Shown: positions 28,690 through 37,987 of the stretch, in pieces
Layout: each line of letters begins with the position of its first letter
How positions within the stretch are numbered: position 1 is the stretch's first letter
Assembly (NCBI RefSeq): GCF_003688625.1
Contig: NZ_RCWY01000003.1
Coordinates: forward strand, 186,001-250,000
Origin: Sphingomonas sp. PP-CE-3A-406
GTDB taxonomy: Bacteria; Pseudomonadota; Alphaproteobacteria; Sphingomonadales; Sphingomonadaceae
Direction of reading: 5' to 3'
Length of the DNA stretch: 64,000 bases
Program-made: the position numbers and the translations under genes
Notes under the pieces: model-generated
What the model was told of the DNA's origin: nothing
Databases searched by the model: none
Seen by the model: the letters and a program-made list of their open reading frames with translations, nothing else

Positions 28690-29685
28690 ATGCATCGCCC
28701 CGACCCGCAAAGATTATCTAGCGTGCCCGATACGCCGCACGGTTTGACGCCGGTTGTGGAAAGTGTTGCCGCGCCGGGACTTATCGCCTTCGCGGCGCTG
28801 GTAGTGGCGAACGTCGCGCTGGCGTTCGGGCCGTGGTTCGTGCGCGCGACCGAGGTCGGGCCGGTGGCCGCCGGGTTCTGGCGGCTGACGCTGGCGGTAC
28901 CGTTCCTGGTCGTGCTCGCGGTCCAGCAGGGCGCGAGACCGATGCGGCTCGGGTGGAAACTGTGGGCGGGGCTGCTCGCGGGCGGGGTGTGCTTCGCGGC
29001 CGATCTCGGCACGTGGCATCTCGGGATCCTGCGGACGACGCTCGCCAACGCGACGCTGTTCGGCAACGTCGCGACGCTGATCTTCCCGATCTACGGATTC
29101 CTGATCGCGCGCAGTTGGCCGACGCGGACGCAAGGGTTCGCGCTCGCGTTGGCGGCGGCGGGTGGCGCGTTGCTGCTCGGGCGGTCGTATCAGCTCGATG
29201 CGAAGAACCTCGCGGGCGATCTGTTCTGCCTGCTCGCGGGGCTGCTCTACACCGTCTATTTCGTCCTGATGGCGCAGGTGCGGGCGACGCTGGCGCCGCT
29301 GTCCGCGCTGACGCTGGCGACGACCGCGGGGATCGTGCCGCTGCTCGTGTTCGCGCTGGCGATGGGCGAGCGCATAGTGCCGACGCATTGGGGGCCGCTG
29401 ATCGGGCTCGCCCTGTGCAGCCAAGTGCTCGGGCAAGGCCTGATGATCTATGCGCTCGGGCGGTTCACCCCGCTGGTGATCGGGATCGCGCTGCTGATCC
29501 AGCCGGTGGTCGCTGGCGTGGTCGGCTGGCTGGTGTACGGCGAACGACTGGGCGCGGCGGATCTGGTCGGCGTCGTGATGGTGGCGGTCGCGCTGGTGCT
29601 CGTCCGCCGAGGGCCGCCCCCGATCGCGCTCCCCCTTGAAGACGCGCTTGATACGCCTGATTTTGAACGGCAGGAGACGGTATGA
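28690..29685 (+). CDS. DMT/EamA family transporter
   Basis: A 331-residue membrane protein with ten hydrophobic segments in two EamA repeats. Diagnostic patterns are GPWFVRATEVGPVAAGFWR in the first repeat and YALGRFTPLVIGIALLIQPV plus GWLVYGERLGAADLVGVV in the second. Substrate unknown; metabolite export is typical of the family. Its stop overlaps the start of the COQ9 gene by four bases. Confidence 0.91.
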   Translation: MHRPDPQRLSSVPDTPHGLTPVVESVAAPGLIAFAALVVANVALAFGPWFVRATEVGPVAAGFWRLTLAVPFLVVLAVQQGARPMRLGWKLWAGLLAGGVCFAADLGTWHLGILRTTLANATLFGNVATLIFPIYGFLIARSWPTRTQGFALALAAAGGALLLGRSYQLDAKNLAGDLFCLLAGLLYTVYFVLMAQVRATLAPLSALTLATTAGIVPLLVFALAMGERIVPTHWGPLIGLALCSQVLGQGLMIYALGRFTPLVIGIALLIQPVVAGVVGWLVYGERLGAADLVGVVMVAVALVLVRRGPPPIALPLEDALDTPDFERQETV

Positions 29686-30335
29686 CCCAGGACCTTACGC
29701 TCGATGAAATCCGCGCCCTGCTGGCGCCCGGCATCGCTGCCAACGCGGCGTTCGACGGCTGGAGTGACGCCGCGCGCGACATGGCTGCGGACGCGGAAGG
29801 GATCGACACCGACATCGCCGCGCTCGCGTTCAAGGACGGCCCGGTCGACATGATCGACGCGTGGTTCGCACATATCGACGGCGTGATGCTCGCCGCGGTG
29901 CCGCCGGAACGCCTTGCAATGATGAAGATCCGCGACAAGATCACCGCGCTGGTCGAGGCGCGGTTGGACGCGACGTCGATCGACCGCGAATCGTTGCGGC
30001 GTGCGCTGGCGATCCTCGCGCTCCCGCAGAACCTGGCGAAGGCGACGCGGCTTGGCTGGCGTACGGTCGACACGATCTGGCGCGCGGCCGGCGATGTCGC
30101 GACGGACTATAATTACTACACCAAGCGGACGATCCTGCTCGGGGTGTATGCGTCGACGATCACGGTCTTTCTGGACGACGAGAGCGAGGGCCTTGCCGAG
30201 ACCCGCGCGTTCCTTGGTCGGCGGATCAATGGGATCATGCAGTTCGAGAAGGCCAAGGCCGGTTTCCTCAAGCGCACCGAACACGGTTTCAGCCTGTCGC
30301 GGTTTGTCGGCCGGTTGCGCTATCCGACCGCCTGA
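29682..30335 (+). CDS. COQ9 family protein (ubiquinone biosynthesis)
   Basis: A 217-residue TetR-like lipid-binding fold protein without a DNA-binding function. WSDAARDMAADAEGIDTDIAALAF and the C-terminal RTILLGVYASTITVFLDD match the COQ9 family, which presents hydroxylation intermediates to the COQ7 enzyme in ubiquinone synthesis. Translationally coupled to the DMT transporter, though a functional link is not evident. Confidence 0.9.
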   Translation: MTQDLTLDEIRALLAPGIAANAAFDGWSDAARDMAADAEGIDTDIAALAFKDGPVDMIDAWFAHIDGVMLAAVPPERLAMMKIRDKITALVEARLDATSIDRESLRRALAILALPQNLAKATRLGWRTVDTIWRAAGDVATDYNYYTKRTILLGVYASTITVFLDDESEGLAETRAFLGRRINGIMQFEKAKAGFLKRTEHGFSLSRFVGRLRYPTA

Positions 30336-30350
30336 GGCGGGTCGTTAATC

Positions 30351-30433
30351 CCGTCGTCCTGGGCTCGACCCAGGATCCAGAGCCAGGAACGACCCGCTAT
30401 GTGACTCTGGATCCTGACTTTCGTCAGGATGAC
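30351..30433. repeat. Family B inverted repeat, copy 3 (diverged left arm)
   Basis: The right arm is a typical family B arm (CTGGATCCTGACTTTCGTCA). The left arm carries a CTGGGCTCGACCCAGGATCC variant. The element lies 15 bases after the COQ9 stop. Confidence 0.82.
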
Positions 30434-30489
30434 TGGACGTCGAGACGGTCGTGACCAGCGGCGGTTAGGGCTTCCCTTCCGCGGGGGTT

Positions 30490-30507
30490 ACTGATAATCA
30501 GTCGCAT
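30490..30507 (+). promoter_or_regulatory. Fur-like operator abutting the feoA start
   Basis: ACTGATAATCAGTCGCAT contains a perfect ACTGA-TAA-TCAGT palindrome and resembles the GATAATnAT half of the Fur consensus. It ends one base before the feoA ATG at 30509, where the ribosome binding site would normally be, and precedes an iron-uptake operon. Iron-dependent repression is inferred. Confidence 0.65.
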
Positions 30508-30508
30508 C

Positions 30509-30784
30509 ATGGACACTCGCCCCGATCGTTCCGTCAGCCTCGAAACGCTGCCTCGCAAGCAGCATGCGATTGTCGCCGCAATCGAATGGGCGCGGCTCGC
30601 TGGGCCCGAGGCGCGTCGGTTGCGCGAGTTGGGCTTCGACGAAGGTGTCGATGTCGAGGTTCTGCACCGTGCGACGTTGGGTCAGGGGCCGATCGCCTGC
30701 CGCATCGGCCGGATGACCGTCGCGCTCCGCCGCGCGGTCGCGGGCGCGATCCACGTCTCGCCAATGCCTGCCGCGGCTGAATAA
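30509..30784 (+). CDS. feoA: Ferrous iron transport protein A
   Basis: A 91-residue SH3-like protein of the FeoA family: LRELGFDEGVDVEVLHRATLGQ and GPIACRIGRMTVALRRAVA are typical. It is the small cytoplasmic partner of FeoB. The N-terminus has about ten residues more than most FeoA. No normal ribosome binding site precedes the ATG because the Fur-like palindrome occupies that place. feoB starts nine bases after its stop. Confidence 0.93.
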   Translation: MDTRPDRSVSLETLPRKQHAIVAAIEWARLAGPEARRLRELGFDEGVDVEVLHRATLGQGPIACRIGRMTVALRRAVAGAIHVSPMPAAAE

Positions 30785-30793
30785 TCCCATAAA

Positions 30794-32668
30794 ATGAACG
30801 CAGCACCGCTGGTTGCGCTGGTCGGCAATCCCAATGCCGGCAAGAGCGCGCTGTTCAACGCGCTCACAGGTGCGCGCCAGAAGGTCGGCAATTATCCCGG
30901 CGTCACGGTCGAGCGGAAGGTCGGGCGGCTGATGCTCGACGACGGTCGGCCCGTAGAGCTGGTCGACCTACCCGGCGCGTACAGCCTCGAACCTTCCTCC
31001 CCCGACGAGCGCGTGACTCGCGACGTCGTCACCGGCACGCAGGACGGCGAACGCCTTCCCGACGCGCTGGTGGTGGTCGTCGATGCCGCCAATCTCGACA
31101 ACCATCTCCGCTTCACGCTCCAGCTGATCGCGCTCGGCCTGCCGGTCGTGGTCGCGCTCAACATGGTCGATCTCGCCGAGCGCGACGGCCTGAAGCTCGA
31201 CCCGAAAGTGCTCGAACGCGAACTCGGCGTGCCGGTGATCCCGACCGTCGCGGTGCGCAAGCGCGGCCTCGACGAGTTGAAGGCGGCCTTGTCCGGCATT
31301 GTCGTCAACGGCCCGATGCGCCTGCGTAAATCAGACGGGAGCGTGCAGGACGACATCGTCACGCTCCAGCGCCGCGCGCGCCAGATCGCGACGTCCGCGA
31401 CCGTCTCCGAGACGCAGGTCCGCCGCTGGACGCACATGCTCGACGCGGTCGCGCTGCACCCGGTCGCCGGCCCGATCCTGCTGCTCGCGATCATGTTCCT
31501 GATGTTCCAGGCCGTGTTCAGCTGGGCACAGCCGTTCATGGACGCGATCGATGCGGGCTTCACCGCGTTGCAGGGGTTCCTGACCGCCGAACTCCCCGAT
31601 TCGCTGCTCCGCTCGCTGCTGGTCGACGGGGTGATCGCGGGCGTCGGCGCGGTGATCGTGTTCCTGCCGCAGATCCTGATCCTGTTCCTCTTCATCCTCG
31701 TGCTCGAGGCGAGCGGCTACATGGTCCGCGCGGCGTTCCTGATGGACCGGGTGATGGCGAGCGTCGGGCTGTCTGGCCGCGCGTTCATCCCTTTGCTGTC
31801 GAGCTTCGCCTGCGCGATCCCCGGGATCATGGCGACGCGGACGATCGACGACGAGAAAGACCGCCTGACGACGATCCTGATCGCGCCGCTGATGACGTGT
31901 TCCGCGCGCCTGCCGGTCTACACGCTCATCATCGGCGCATTCATTCCGAACACGAAGATCCTGCCGTTCGTCGGGCTCCAGGGCATCGTCATGCTCGGCC
32001 TGTACGTGATGGGCATCGTCGGTGCCTTCGTCGCCGCGCTGGTGCTGCGCCGGACAGTGACCAAGGGCGTGTCGTCGGGCTTCATGATGGAGATGCCCAA
32101 ATACCAGTGGCCGCAGTGGCGCGACGTCGGCATCGGGCTTTGGAGCCGCGCGCAGATCTTCCTGAAGCGCGCCGGCGGGATCATCCTGACCTCGACGATC
32201 ATCCTGTGGGTGCTGCTGAGCTTCCCCAAGCCGCCCGAGCAGCCCGCCGGCGCGCCGAAGATCTCTGCGGTCGATTACTCGGTCGCCGGCCGCATCGCCA
32301 ACGGCATCGCGCCGATCTTCGCGCCGATCGGCTTCAACCGCGACATCGTCCTCGCGCTGATCCCGGCGATGGCCGCACGCGAAGTCGCGGTCGCGGCGAT
32401 CGGCACGGTCTATGCGATCGACGATCCGGACAGCAACCAGGGCGGCAAGGCGATGGTCGAGAACCTGCGCGGCCGCTGGAGCCTGCCGACCGCGCTCGCC
32501 TTCCTGATGTGGTTCGTGTTCGCGCCGCAGTGCATTTCGACGATCGCCGTCACCCGTCGCGAGACCAATGGGTGGAAATGGCCCGCCTTCATGGTTGGCT
32601 ATTTGTTCGCCGCCGCGTACATCATGGCGGGTATCACATACTGGCTGGCGGTAGCCGCGGGTTTGTAG
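30794..32668 (+). CDS. feoB: Ferrous iron transporter B
   Basis: A 624-residue inner-membrane Fe(II) transporter. The N-terminal G domain has GNPNAGKSALFNALTG (G1), VDLPGAYSL (G3) and NMVD (G4). The membrane part has two Gate-type repeats, with FIPLLSSFACAIPGIMATRTI and MTCSARLPVYTLIIGAF containing the conserved cysteines and FNRDIVLALIPAMAAREV towards the end. It forms the feoAB operon under the Fur-like site. Confidence 0.96.
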   Translation: MNAAPLVALVGNPNAGKSALFNALTGARQKVGNYPGVTVERKVGRLMLDDGRPVELVDLPGAYSLEPSSPDERVTRDVVTGTQDGERLPDALVVVVDAANLDNHLRFTLQLIALGLPVVVALNMVDLAERDGLKLDPKVLERELGVPVIPTVAVRKRGLDELKAALSGIVVNGPMRLRKSDGSVQDDIVTLQRRARQIATSATVSETQVRRWTHMLDAVALHPVAGPILLLAIMFLMFQAVFSWAQPFMDAIDAGFTALQGFLTAELPDSLLRSLLVDGVIAGVGAVIVFLPQILILFLFILVLEASGYMVRAAFLMDRVMASVGLSGRAFIPLLSSFACAIPGIMATRTIDDEKDRLTTILIAPLMTCSARLPVYTLIIGAFIPNTKILPFVGLQGIVMLGLYVMGIVGAFVAALVLRRTVTKGVSSGFMMEMPKYQWPQWRDVGIGLWSRAQIFLKRAGGIILTSTIILWVLLSFPKPPEQPAGAPKISAVDYSVAGRIANGIAPIFAPIGFNRDIVLALIPAMAAREVAVAAIGTVYAIDDPDSNQGGKAMVENLRGRWSLPTALAFLMWFVFAPQCISTIAVTRRETNGWKWPAFMVGYLFAAAYIMAGITYWLAVAAGL

Positions 32669-32701
32669 GTGATGCACTGAGCGGACTCCAAATCCGTTCA
32701 A

Positions 32702-32775
32702 GGCGTAGGTCCTGGTCCTTCTCCCCAGAAGCGATCATCCCTTCCACCGGGTAATCTGCACCCAGGTCCTACGCC
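32702..32775. repeat. Inverted repeat between feoB and ssb
   Basis: Arms GGCGTAGGTCCTGG and CCCAGGTCCTACGCC, nearly complementary apart from the palindromic core of each, are separated by about 45 bases with no coding sequence. The arms could pair in RNA or bind a dimeric protein. It lies in the 170-bp spacer upstream of ssb. Confidence 0.55.
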
Positions 32776-32838
32776 GTTACCGTATATTCGTTCATGCTCG
32801 TCTGAGCAATCAAACCTTACTAGTGGAGTCCTGGGTTC

Positions 32839-33444
32839 GTGGCAGGCAGCGTCAACAAGGTCATCATCGTCGGCAATCTGGGTCGCGACCCGGAGAGCAA
32901 GGCGTTCCAGAACGGCGGCAAGGTCGTCAATCTGCGCATCGCGACATCCGAGTCCTGGAAGGACAAGATGTCGGGCGAGCGCAAGGAAAAGACCGAATGG
33001 CATTCGGTAGCGATCTTCAACGAAGGTCTCGCGAACGTCGCCGAAAAGTATCTCCGCAAGGGCTCGAAGGTCTATATCGAGGGCGCGCTCCAGACCCGGA
33101 AGTGGCAGGACGCGCAGGGCCAGGACAAATATTCGACCGAGATAGTGCTGCAGGGCTTCAACAGCGTGCTGACGATGCTCGACGGCCCGAACGGTGGTGC
33201 AGGCGGGGGTGCAGGCGGCGGCGGTGGTAGCCGCGGCGGTGGCGACGACTGGGCCGGCGGCGGTGGCGGCAACGACTTCGGCGGTGGTTCGTCGGGCGGC
33301 GGCGGCGGCGGTTACGGCGGCGGCGGCGGTGGTCGCGGCGGCAGCGCACCCTCGGGTGGCGGTAGCGGTGGCGGCGCCCGCGGCGGCAGCTTCGGCCAGA
33401 CCGGCGGCTTCTCGGACGATCTCGACGACGACGTGCCGTTCTGA
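32839..33444 (+). CDS. ssb: Single-stranded DNA-binding protein
   Basis: A 201-residue SSB starting at a GTG. The OB-fold covers residues 1-about 110 ([37 protein letters not shown]). A long Gly-rich linker follows with a few Arg and Ser, and the tip DDLDDDVPF is the acidic tail that recruits replication and repair partners. Tail and linker length are normal for alphaproteobacteria. Confidence 0.97.
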   Translation: MAGSVNKVIIVGNLGRDPESKAFQNGGKVVNLRIATSESWKDKMSGERKEKTEWHSVAIFNEGLANVAEKYLRKGSKVYIEGALQTRKWQDAQGQDKYSTEIVLQGFNSVLTMLDGPNGGAGGGAGGGGGSRGGGDDWAGGGGGNDFGGGSSGGGGGGYGGGGGGRGGSAPSGGGSGGGARGGSFGQTGGFSDDLDDDVPF

Positions 33445-33449
33445 TCTCC

Positions 33450-34982
33450 GTGACGACGCTGGATTCCGTCCCCGCGACCGCCGTGTTCGACGAGGCCGAG
33501 CGCTCGCGCGTCATCGCGGCGTACGACGTCGCGGGCGCGCGTGCGAAGGGCCAGCTCGACGACATCGTGGCGTTCGCGGCCGAGCTGTGCGGCGCGCCGG
33601 TCGCGTTGCTGAGCCTGGTCGAGGACGAGTATCAGCGCTTCCTGTCGCGTACCGGCACCGACCTCGAGCAGACGCCGCGCAGCATGTCGTTCTGCGCGCA
33701 CGCGATGCATCATCACGAGGTGATGGAGGTGGCGGACACGCTGGAGGATCCGCGCTTCGTCGACAACGCGCTGGTGACCGGGCCGCCCTATGTGCGGTTC
33801 TATGCGGGGGCGCCGCTGGTCTCCAGCGAAGGCGTGCCGCTGGGCGCGCTCTGCGTGCTGGCACCCCGCCCGCGCGAGGGGCTCACCCGGTTCCAGCGCG
33901 ACGGCATGACACTGCTGGCGAAGGCGGCGATGGGCCGGCTCGACGATCGCCGTTCGGCGCGCGAGCAGGCGATGGCCGACGCCGAGGCGCGTCGTACGTT
34001 GGAGGCGAGCGATCTGAAGTTCCGCACGCTCGCGGACACGATGCCGCAGATGGTGTGGTCGACGCTGCCCGACGGCTTCCACGACTATTTCAACGCGCGC
34101 TGGTACGAGTTCACCGGCACGCCGGTGGGGACGACCGATGGTGAGGGCTGGAACGACATGTTCCACCCCGAGGACCAGGATCGCGCCTGGTCGGTCTGGC
34201 GCCAGTCGCTCGACTCGGGCGAGCCGTACAATATCGAATACCGGCTGCGACATTACGACGGAACGTATCGCTGGGTGCTCGGCCGCGCGCTGCCGGTGCG
34301 CGACGAGAGCGGCACGATCACGCGCTGGTTCGGGACGTGCACCGACATCCACGAGCAGAAGCTCGCCTATGAAGAGCGCGAGGTCATCAGCCAGGAGCTG
34401 AGCCATCGCATCAAGAACATCTTCGCGGTGATCGCCGGGCTGATCGCGTTTTCCGCGCGGGGGAAGCCCGAGTTCATGGGCATCGCGACCGACCTGCGTC
34501 ACCGCATCAACGCGCTCGGCCGCGCGCATGATTTCGTCCGCCCGCATAGCGCCAACTCGCGTCCGGCCGCCGCGCAGAACAGCCTGCACGGCCTATTGCA
34601 GGAGTTGTTCGAGCCGTATCAGCGGATCGACGGCGCACGCCTCAACGTTACCGGCGACGACGTGACGATCGACGATCGCTCCGCCACGCCGCTCGCCCTG
34701 CTCTTCCACGAGCTTGCCACCAATGCGACCAAGTACGGCGCACTCGCGACCGAGCTGGGCACTGTCTGGATTACCGTCGCGGCGAACGATGAGTCGGTGA
34801 CGCTGCATTGGCGGGAAGTGGGCGGCCCGGCGGTCACCAAGCCGACCATGGCCGCCGGCTTCGGCACGCAGCTAATCGAAATGAGCGCCGTGCGTCAGTT
34901 GGGCGGCACGGTGAACCGGATCTGGAACGATGACGGCCTGATCGTCGAGATGACTATTCCTAAGCCAGCGTTCAGCCGCTGA
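33450..34982 (+). CDS. GAF-PAS sensor histidine kinase of the HWE family
   Basis: A 510-residue soluble kinase starting at a GTG five bases after ssb. A GAF domain covers about residues 30-170 (FCAHAMHHHEVMEVADTLED), a PAS domain about 190-300 (PQMVWSTLPDGFHDYFNARWYEFTG), and the HWE kinase about 305-505. The phospho-accepting histidine is in LSHRIKNIFAV (about 318) and the HWRE segment (about 453) defines the HWE subgroup. No membrane segment is seen. The convergent response regulator overlaps its 3' end by 11 bases and is a plausible partner. Confidence 0.93.
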   Translation: MTTLDSVPATAVFDEAERSRVIAAYDVAGARAKGQLDDIVAFAAELCGAPVALLSLVEDEYQRFLSRTGTDLEQTPRSMSFCAHAMHHHEVMEVADTLEDPRFVDNALVTGPPYVRFYAGAPLVSSEGVPLGALCVLAPRPREGLTRFQRDGMTLLAKAAMGRLDDRRSAREQAMADAEARRTLEASDLKFRTLADTMPQMVWSTLPDGFHDYFNARWYEFTGTPVGTTDGEGWNDMFHPEDQDRAWSVWRQSLDSGEPYNIEYRLRHYDGTYRWVLGRALPVRDESGTITRWFGTCTDIHEQKLAYEEREVISQELSHRIKNIFAVIAGLIAFSARGKPEFMGIATDLRHRINALGRAHDFVRPHSANSRPAAAQNSLHGLLQELFEPYQRIDGARLNVTGDDVTIDDRSATPLALLFHELATNATKYGALATELGTVWITVAANDESVTLHWREVGGPAVTKPTMAAGFGTQLIEMSAVRQLGGTVNRIWNDDGLIVEMTIPKPAFSR

Positions 34983-35358
34983 CGACCCTGATCACGTCGT
35001 CGTTAGCGATCGCCTCCTCCTCGCACGCTAACGCCGCTGCAGCTAGGATCGCGGCGTCGCTGAACGGCTTACGGATATAGCCGAGGCATTCCGCATCGCC
35101 GATCTGCGACGGGTTGGCGGTTACGAACACGACCTTGACGCCGTACTCTCGCGCCATCCGCCTGGCGATCTCCGGCCCGGTCGGTCCGTCGCGCAGATTG
35201 ATGTCGACGAACGCGAAGCTGCAACCCGGTGCTGCCGCGATCGCACTGTCGCGATCGGCCGCGATTCCCGCCACATCGTATCCGGCATCGACGAGGATTC
35301 TCTCGAGGTCGAGCGCGACGAATATCTCGTCTTCGACAATGAGGGCGGTCTTGGTCAT
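34972..35358 (-). CDS. Single-domain response regulator
   Basis: A 128-residue receiver domain without output domain: ALIVEDEIFVALDLERIL, phospho-acceptor D52 in FAFVDINLRDG, and K97 in YIRKPF. MTKTALIVEDE at 35358 is taken as the start. It is convergent with the HWE kinase, their ends overlapping by 11 bases. Small receivers of this type act in general stress response or motility phosphorelays in alphaproteobacteria; the partner here is inferred. Confidence 0.9.
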   Translation of the reverse strand: MTKTALIVEDEIFVALDLERILVDAGYDVAGIAADRDSAIAAAPGCSFAFVDINLRDGPTGPEIARRMAREYGVKVVFVTANPSQIGDAECLGYIRKPFSDAAILAAAALACEEEAIANDDVIRVVSG

Positions 35359-35445
35359 CGGCGGAGTAACCAGTCGCCCGACGATCGGTTCCGTTGCGAT
35401 ACTGATCTGAATCAGCATCCAGACATAAATTGTATATTTTTCTTA

Positions 35446-36039
35446 CTATCTTCCGCGTCGCAGCATGAAGACGGCGTGTTCCGCGAACAGGTTGGCCGCC
35501 GCCGCGCCGGTGCGCTTGTCGCCCGACAGGAACCACGCATCCTCGACAACGATCCCGCGCGCTTTAACGAAAGCACGGAAATCGTCGATCGTGACGTGGT
35601 GGATGTTCGGCGTGTCGTACCAGCGTTCGGGCAATTGCCGCGTGACCGGCATGCGGCCGCCCCACAGAAGCGACCCCCTCACCCGCCAGTGCGCGAAATT
35701 GGGGAAGCTGACGAACGCCTGCCGACCGATCCGCAGCAGATGATCCAGCACCAGATCGGGCGCACGCGCGGTCTGCAACGTCTGGCTGAGGATCGCGTAA
35801 TCGAAGCTCGCGTCGGGATAGCCGGCGAGGTCGACATCCGCATCGCCCTGGATCACCGACAGGCCGCGCGCGACCGCGGAGGCGACGTTGCGCGCGTCGA
35901 TCTCCAGGCCACGCACATCGACGTCGCGGGTGTCGCGCAAGGCCGCCATCAGCGCGCCGTCGCCGCAGCCGATGTCGAGCACGCGGCTGCCTTGCGCGAC
36001 GTTCTCGGCGATGACCGCGAGGTCGGTGCGTAAGGTCAT
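35446..36039 (-). CDS. metW: Methionine biosynthesis protein MetW
   Basis: A 197-residue methyltransferase-fold protein: VLDIGCGDGALMAALRD, GLEIDARNVASAVARGLSVIQGDAD and DYAILSQTLQTARAPDLVLD match MetW, which works with MetX in homoserine acylation. The ATG at 36039 overlaps the stop of the GNAT gene (ATGA). The metX-GNAT-metW order is kept with one insertion. Confidence 0.94.
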   Translation of the reverse strand: MTLRTDLAVIAENVAQGSRVLDIGCGDGALMAALRDTRDVDVRGLEIDARNVASAVARGLSVIQGDADVDLAGYPDASFDYAILSQTLQTARAPDLVLDHLLRIGRQAFVSFPNFAHWRVRGSLLWGGRMPVTRQLPERWYDTPNIHHVTIDDFRAFVKARGIVVEDAWFLSGDKRTGAAAANLFAEHAVFMLRRGR

Positions 36040-36485
36040 GGCGCGGTCCGTAATTGCTCGGCCAGGCCAGGCGCGAGGCGTTCCATGTAGCGGTCGGCGC
36101 GGACCAGCGGATGGAAGCCGAGCCCAGCATAGACGCCGTGCGCATCGGCGGTGACGAGCCCGATCCGCCGCAACCCGGCGAACGAGGGGTGATCGAGGAA
36201 CCAGCGCACCATCCGACGCCCGAGCCCCTGCCCTCGCACGGCCTCGTCGACCCAGACGTCGGCGAGCCACGCGAAGGTCGCGTGATCGGTGATCATCCGC
36301 GCGAACCCGACCTGCCGGTCTTCGCCATCGGGGTCGTCCTGGTAGGCACCGAGACAATGCGACCCGGCGATCGCGCGTTCGACCAGCGCGCGCTCAATCC
36401 CGGGCGACCAGTAACTGCTCGTGAGCCAGCCGTGGATGCGATCGACCTGCAACTTGCCTGCGTCGTCGGACAGGAGGATCGTCAT
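36036..36485 (-). CDS. GNAT family N-acetyltransferase
   Basis: A 149-residue acetyltransferase. [24 protein letters not shown] is the acetyl-CoA pyrophosphate-binding segment and [19 protein letters not shown] closes the fold. The acceptor is unknown. It overlaps both metX and metW by four bases, so it is made together with the methionine enzymes although its role there is not apparent. Confidence 0.9.
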   Translation of the reverse strand: MTILLSDDAGKLQVDRIHGWLTSSYWSPGIERALVERAIAGSHCLGAYQDDPDGEDRQVGFARMITDHATFAWLADVWVDEAVRGQGLGRRMVRWFLDHPSFAGLRRIGLVTADAHGVYAGLGFHPLVRADRYMERLAPGLAEQLRTAP

Positions 36486-37648
36486 CGGCCGGCCCTCAGG
36501 AAGCCATCGACCACCCGGTTGAGGTCGGGCGCCTCCAGCAGGAACGCGTCATGGCCGTACGGGCTCGACAGCTCGACGAAGCTGACCGGCGCGCCGGCGG
36601 CGTTGAGTGCCTGGACGATCGCGCGCGATTCGGCGGTCGGGTAGAGCCAGTCGGTGTCGAAGCTGACGAGGCAGAACCGCGATTTGGTGGCGCGGAACGC
36701 GTTGGCGAGCAGCCCGCTATGCTCCTCCGCGAGATCGAAATAATCCATCGCGCGCGTGATGTAGAGGTACGAGTTCGCATCGAACCGGTCGGTGAAGGCG
36801 AGCCCCTGGTGGCGCAGATAGCTCTCGACCTGAAAATCCGCGTCGAACCCGAACGACTTCGCGTCGCGCGCCTGAAGGCGGCGGCCGAATTTCTCGGTCA
36901 GCCCGGCTTCGGACAGATACGTGATGTGCGCCGCCATCCGCGCGACCGCTAACCCCGCGGTCGGTGCCGCGTCGTCATGATACTCGCCGCCACGCCAGTT
37001 CGGATCGGCCATCACCGCCTGTCGCCCGACCTCATGGAACGCGATGTTCTGCGCGGTGTGACGCGCGGTCGAGGCGATCACGACGCAGGCCTTCACGCGG
37101 TCGGGGAAGGTCGCGGGCCAGCTCAGCGCCTGCATCCCGCCCATCGATCCACCGACCACCGCATGGAGCACGCCGACGCCGAGATGATCGAGCAGCATCG
37201 CCTGCGCGCGCACCATATCGCGGATCGTGATGACTGGGAAACTCATCGCCCAGGGCCGCCCGGTCGCCGGGTTGATCGTTGCGGGGCCCGACGTGCCCAT
37301 GCAGCTGCCGAGCACGTTGGCGCAGACGATGAAGTGGCGCGCGGGGTCGATCGGCTTGCCCTCGCCGACCATCCGCGTCCACCAGCCGGGCTTGCCGGTA
37401 CGCGGGTGGTGCGAGGCGACATGCTGATCGCCGGTCAATGCGTGGCAGATCAGGATGGCGTTCGAAGCGTCGGCGTTGAGCGTGCCGTAGGTCTCGTACG
37501 CGATATCCACCGGCGACAGCAGCACGCCGCCGTCGAGCCGCAACGGCCCCGGCAACGTGACTCGCCGCGCGAGGCCGAAGCGCTGGTCGGTGTCGTGGCC
37601 CGTCCCGGGGTCGATGGAAGACGTGTCGAGCATGCCGCGCGCTACCAT
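36482..37648 (-). CDS. metX: Homoserine O-acetyltransferase
   Basis: A 388-residue alpha/beta hydrolase that acylates homoserine at the first committed step of methionine synthesis. [36 protein letters not shown] and the nucleophile elbow [10 protein letters not shown] are diagnostic; FDTDWLYPT and GHDAFLLE carry the remaining triad. Family members use acetyl- or succinyl-CoA and the preference is not certain here. A downstream ATG at 37633 is an alternative start. No SAM riboswitch is seen upstream. Confidence 0.94.
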   Translation of the reverse strand: MVARGMLDTSSIDPGTGHDTDQRFGLARRVTLPGPLRLDGGVLLSPVDIAYETYGTLNADASNAILICHALTGDQHVASHHPRTGKPGWWTRMVGEGKPIDPARHFIVCANVLGSCMGTSGPATINPATGRPWAMSFPVITIRDMVRAQAMLLDHLGVGVLHAVVGGSMGGMQALSWPATFPDRVKACVVIASTARHTAQNIAFHEVGRQAVMADPNWRGGEYHDDAAPTAGLAVARMAAHITYLSEAGLTEKFGRRLQARDAKSFGFDADFQVESYLRHQGLAFTDRFDANSYLYITRAMDYFDLAEEHSGLLANAFRATKSRFCLVSFDTDWLYPTAESRAIVQALNAAGAPVSFVELSSPYGHDAFLLEAPDLNRVVDGFLRAGR

Positions 37649-37987
37649 AAGCGGCCGCGGTCATGCCAGCGCCGCTTCCTCGATCCTCCCCCGCAAGGGG
37701 GAGGTGGCTGGCCCTTGCCAGACGGGGGGGGAGGTAAGCGACCACGTAGGTTCCCCCTCCCCCCTTCGACGCCTGCGACGCCCCACTGGCGGGCGCGGGC
37801 CGTTCGAACCACACCGTCATCCTGACGAAAGTCAGGACCCAGGATAACAAGCGGTGACCTACGTGGCTCTGGGTCCTGACTTTCTCCAGGATGACGGATG
37901 GGAGTGGCGTCCGGCTCCATGTGATCTCCCCACACCCCCACGCACAAAGATTGCCACCGCGCCACCGCGCCCGCTATGTCCCGCGCC
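37649..37987. other. Divergent spacer between metX and hisC filled with repeats
   Basis: A 339-bp gene-free region. It holds a GC hairpin CTCCCCCGCAAGGGGGAG at about 37686-37703, a GGGGGGGAGG/CCCTCCCCCC pair further on, and a family B repeat. Promoters for metX and hisC must lie here, but I could not identify them or any riboswitch. Confidence 0.6.
37815..37897. repeat. Family B inverted repeat, copy 4
   Basis: Left arm CCGTCATCCTGACGAAAGTC and right arm GGTCCTGACTTTCTCCAGGA, the latter with one substitution compared with other copies. It is the only family B copy located between divergent genes. Confidence 0.87.

Noticed and set aside
32660..32735. Functional tRNA gene between feoB and ssb
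   Set aside because: Only an anticodon-arm-like segment is present; acceptor and T arms do not form, so it is recorded only as a curiosity.
33190..33430. Simple-sequence GGC/GGT repeats as a CRISPR or minisatellite
   Set aside because: They encode the Gly-rich linker of SSB and lack regular units and spacers. No CRISPR array was noticed anywhere in the window.
37649..37987. SAM-responsive riboswitch upstream of metX
   Set aside because: The leader consists of repeat hairpins; no conserved SAM-I, SAM-II or SAH core sequences could be seen.
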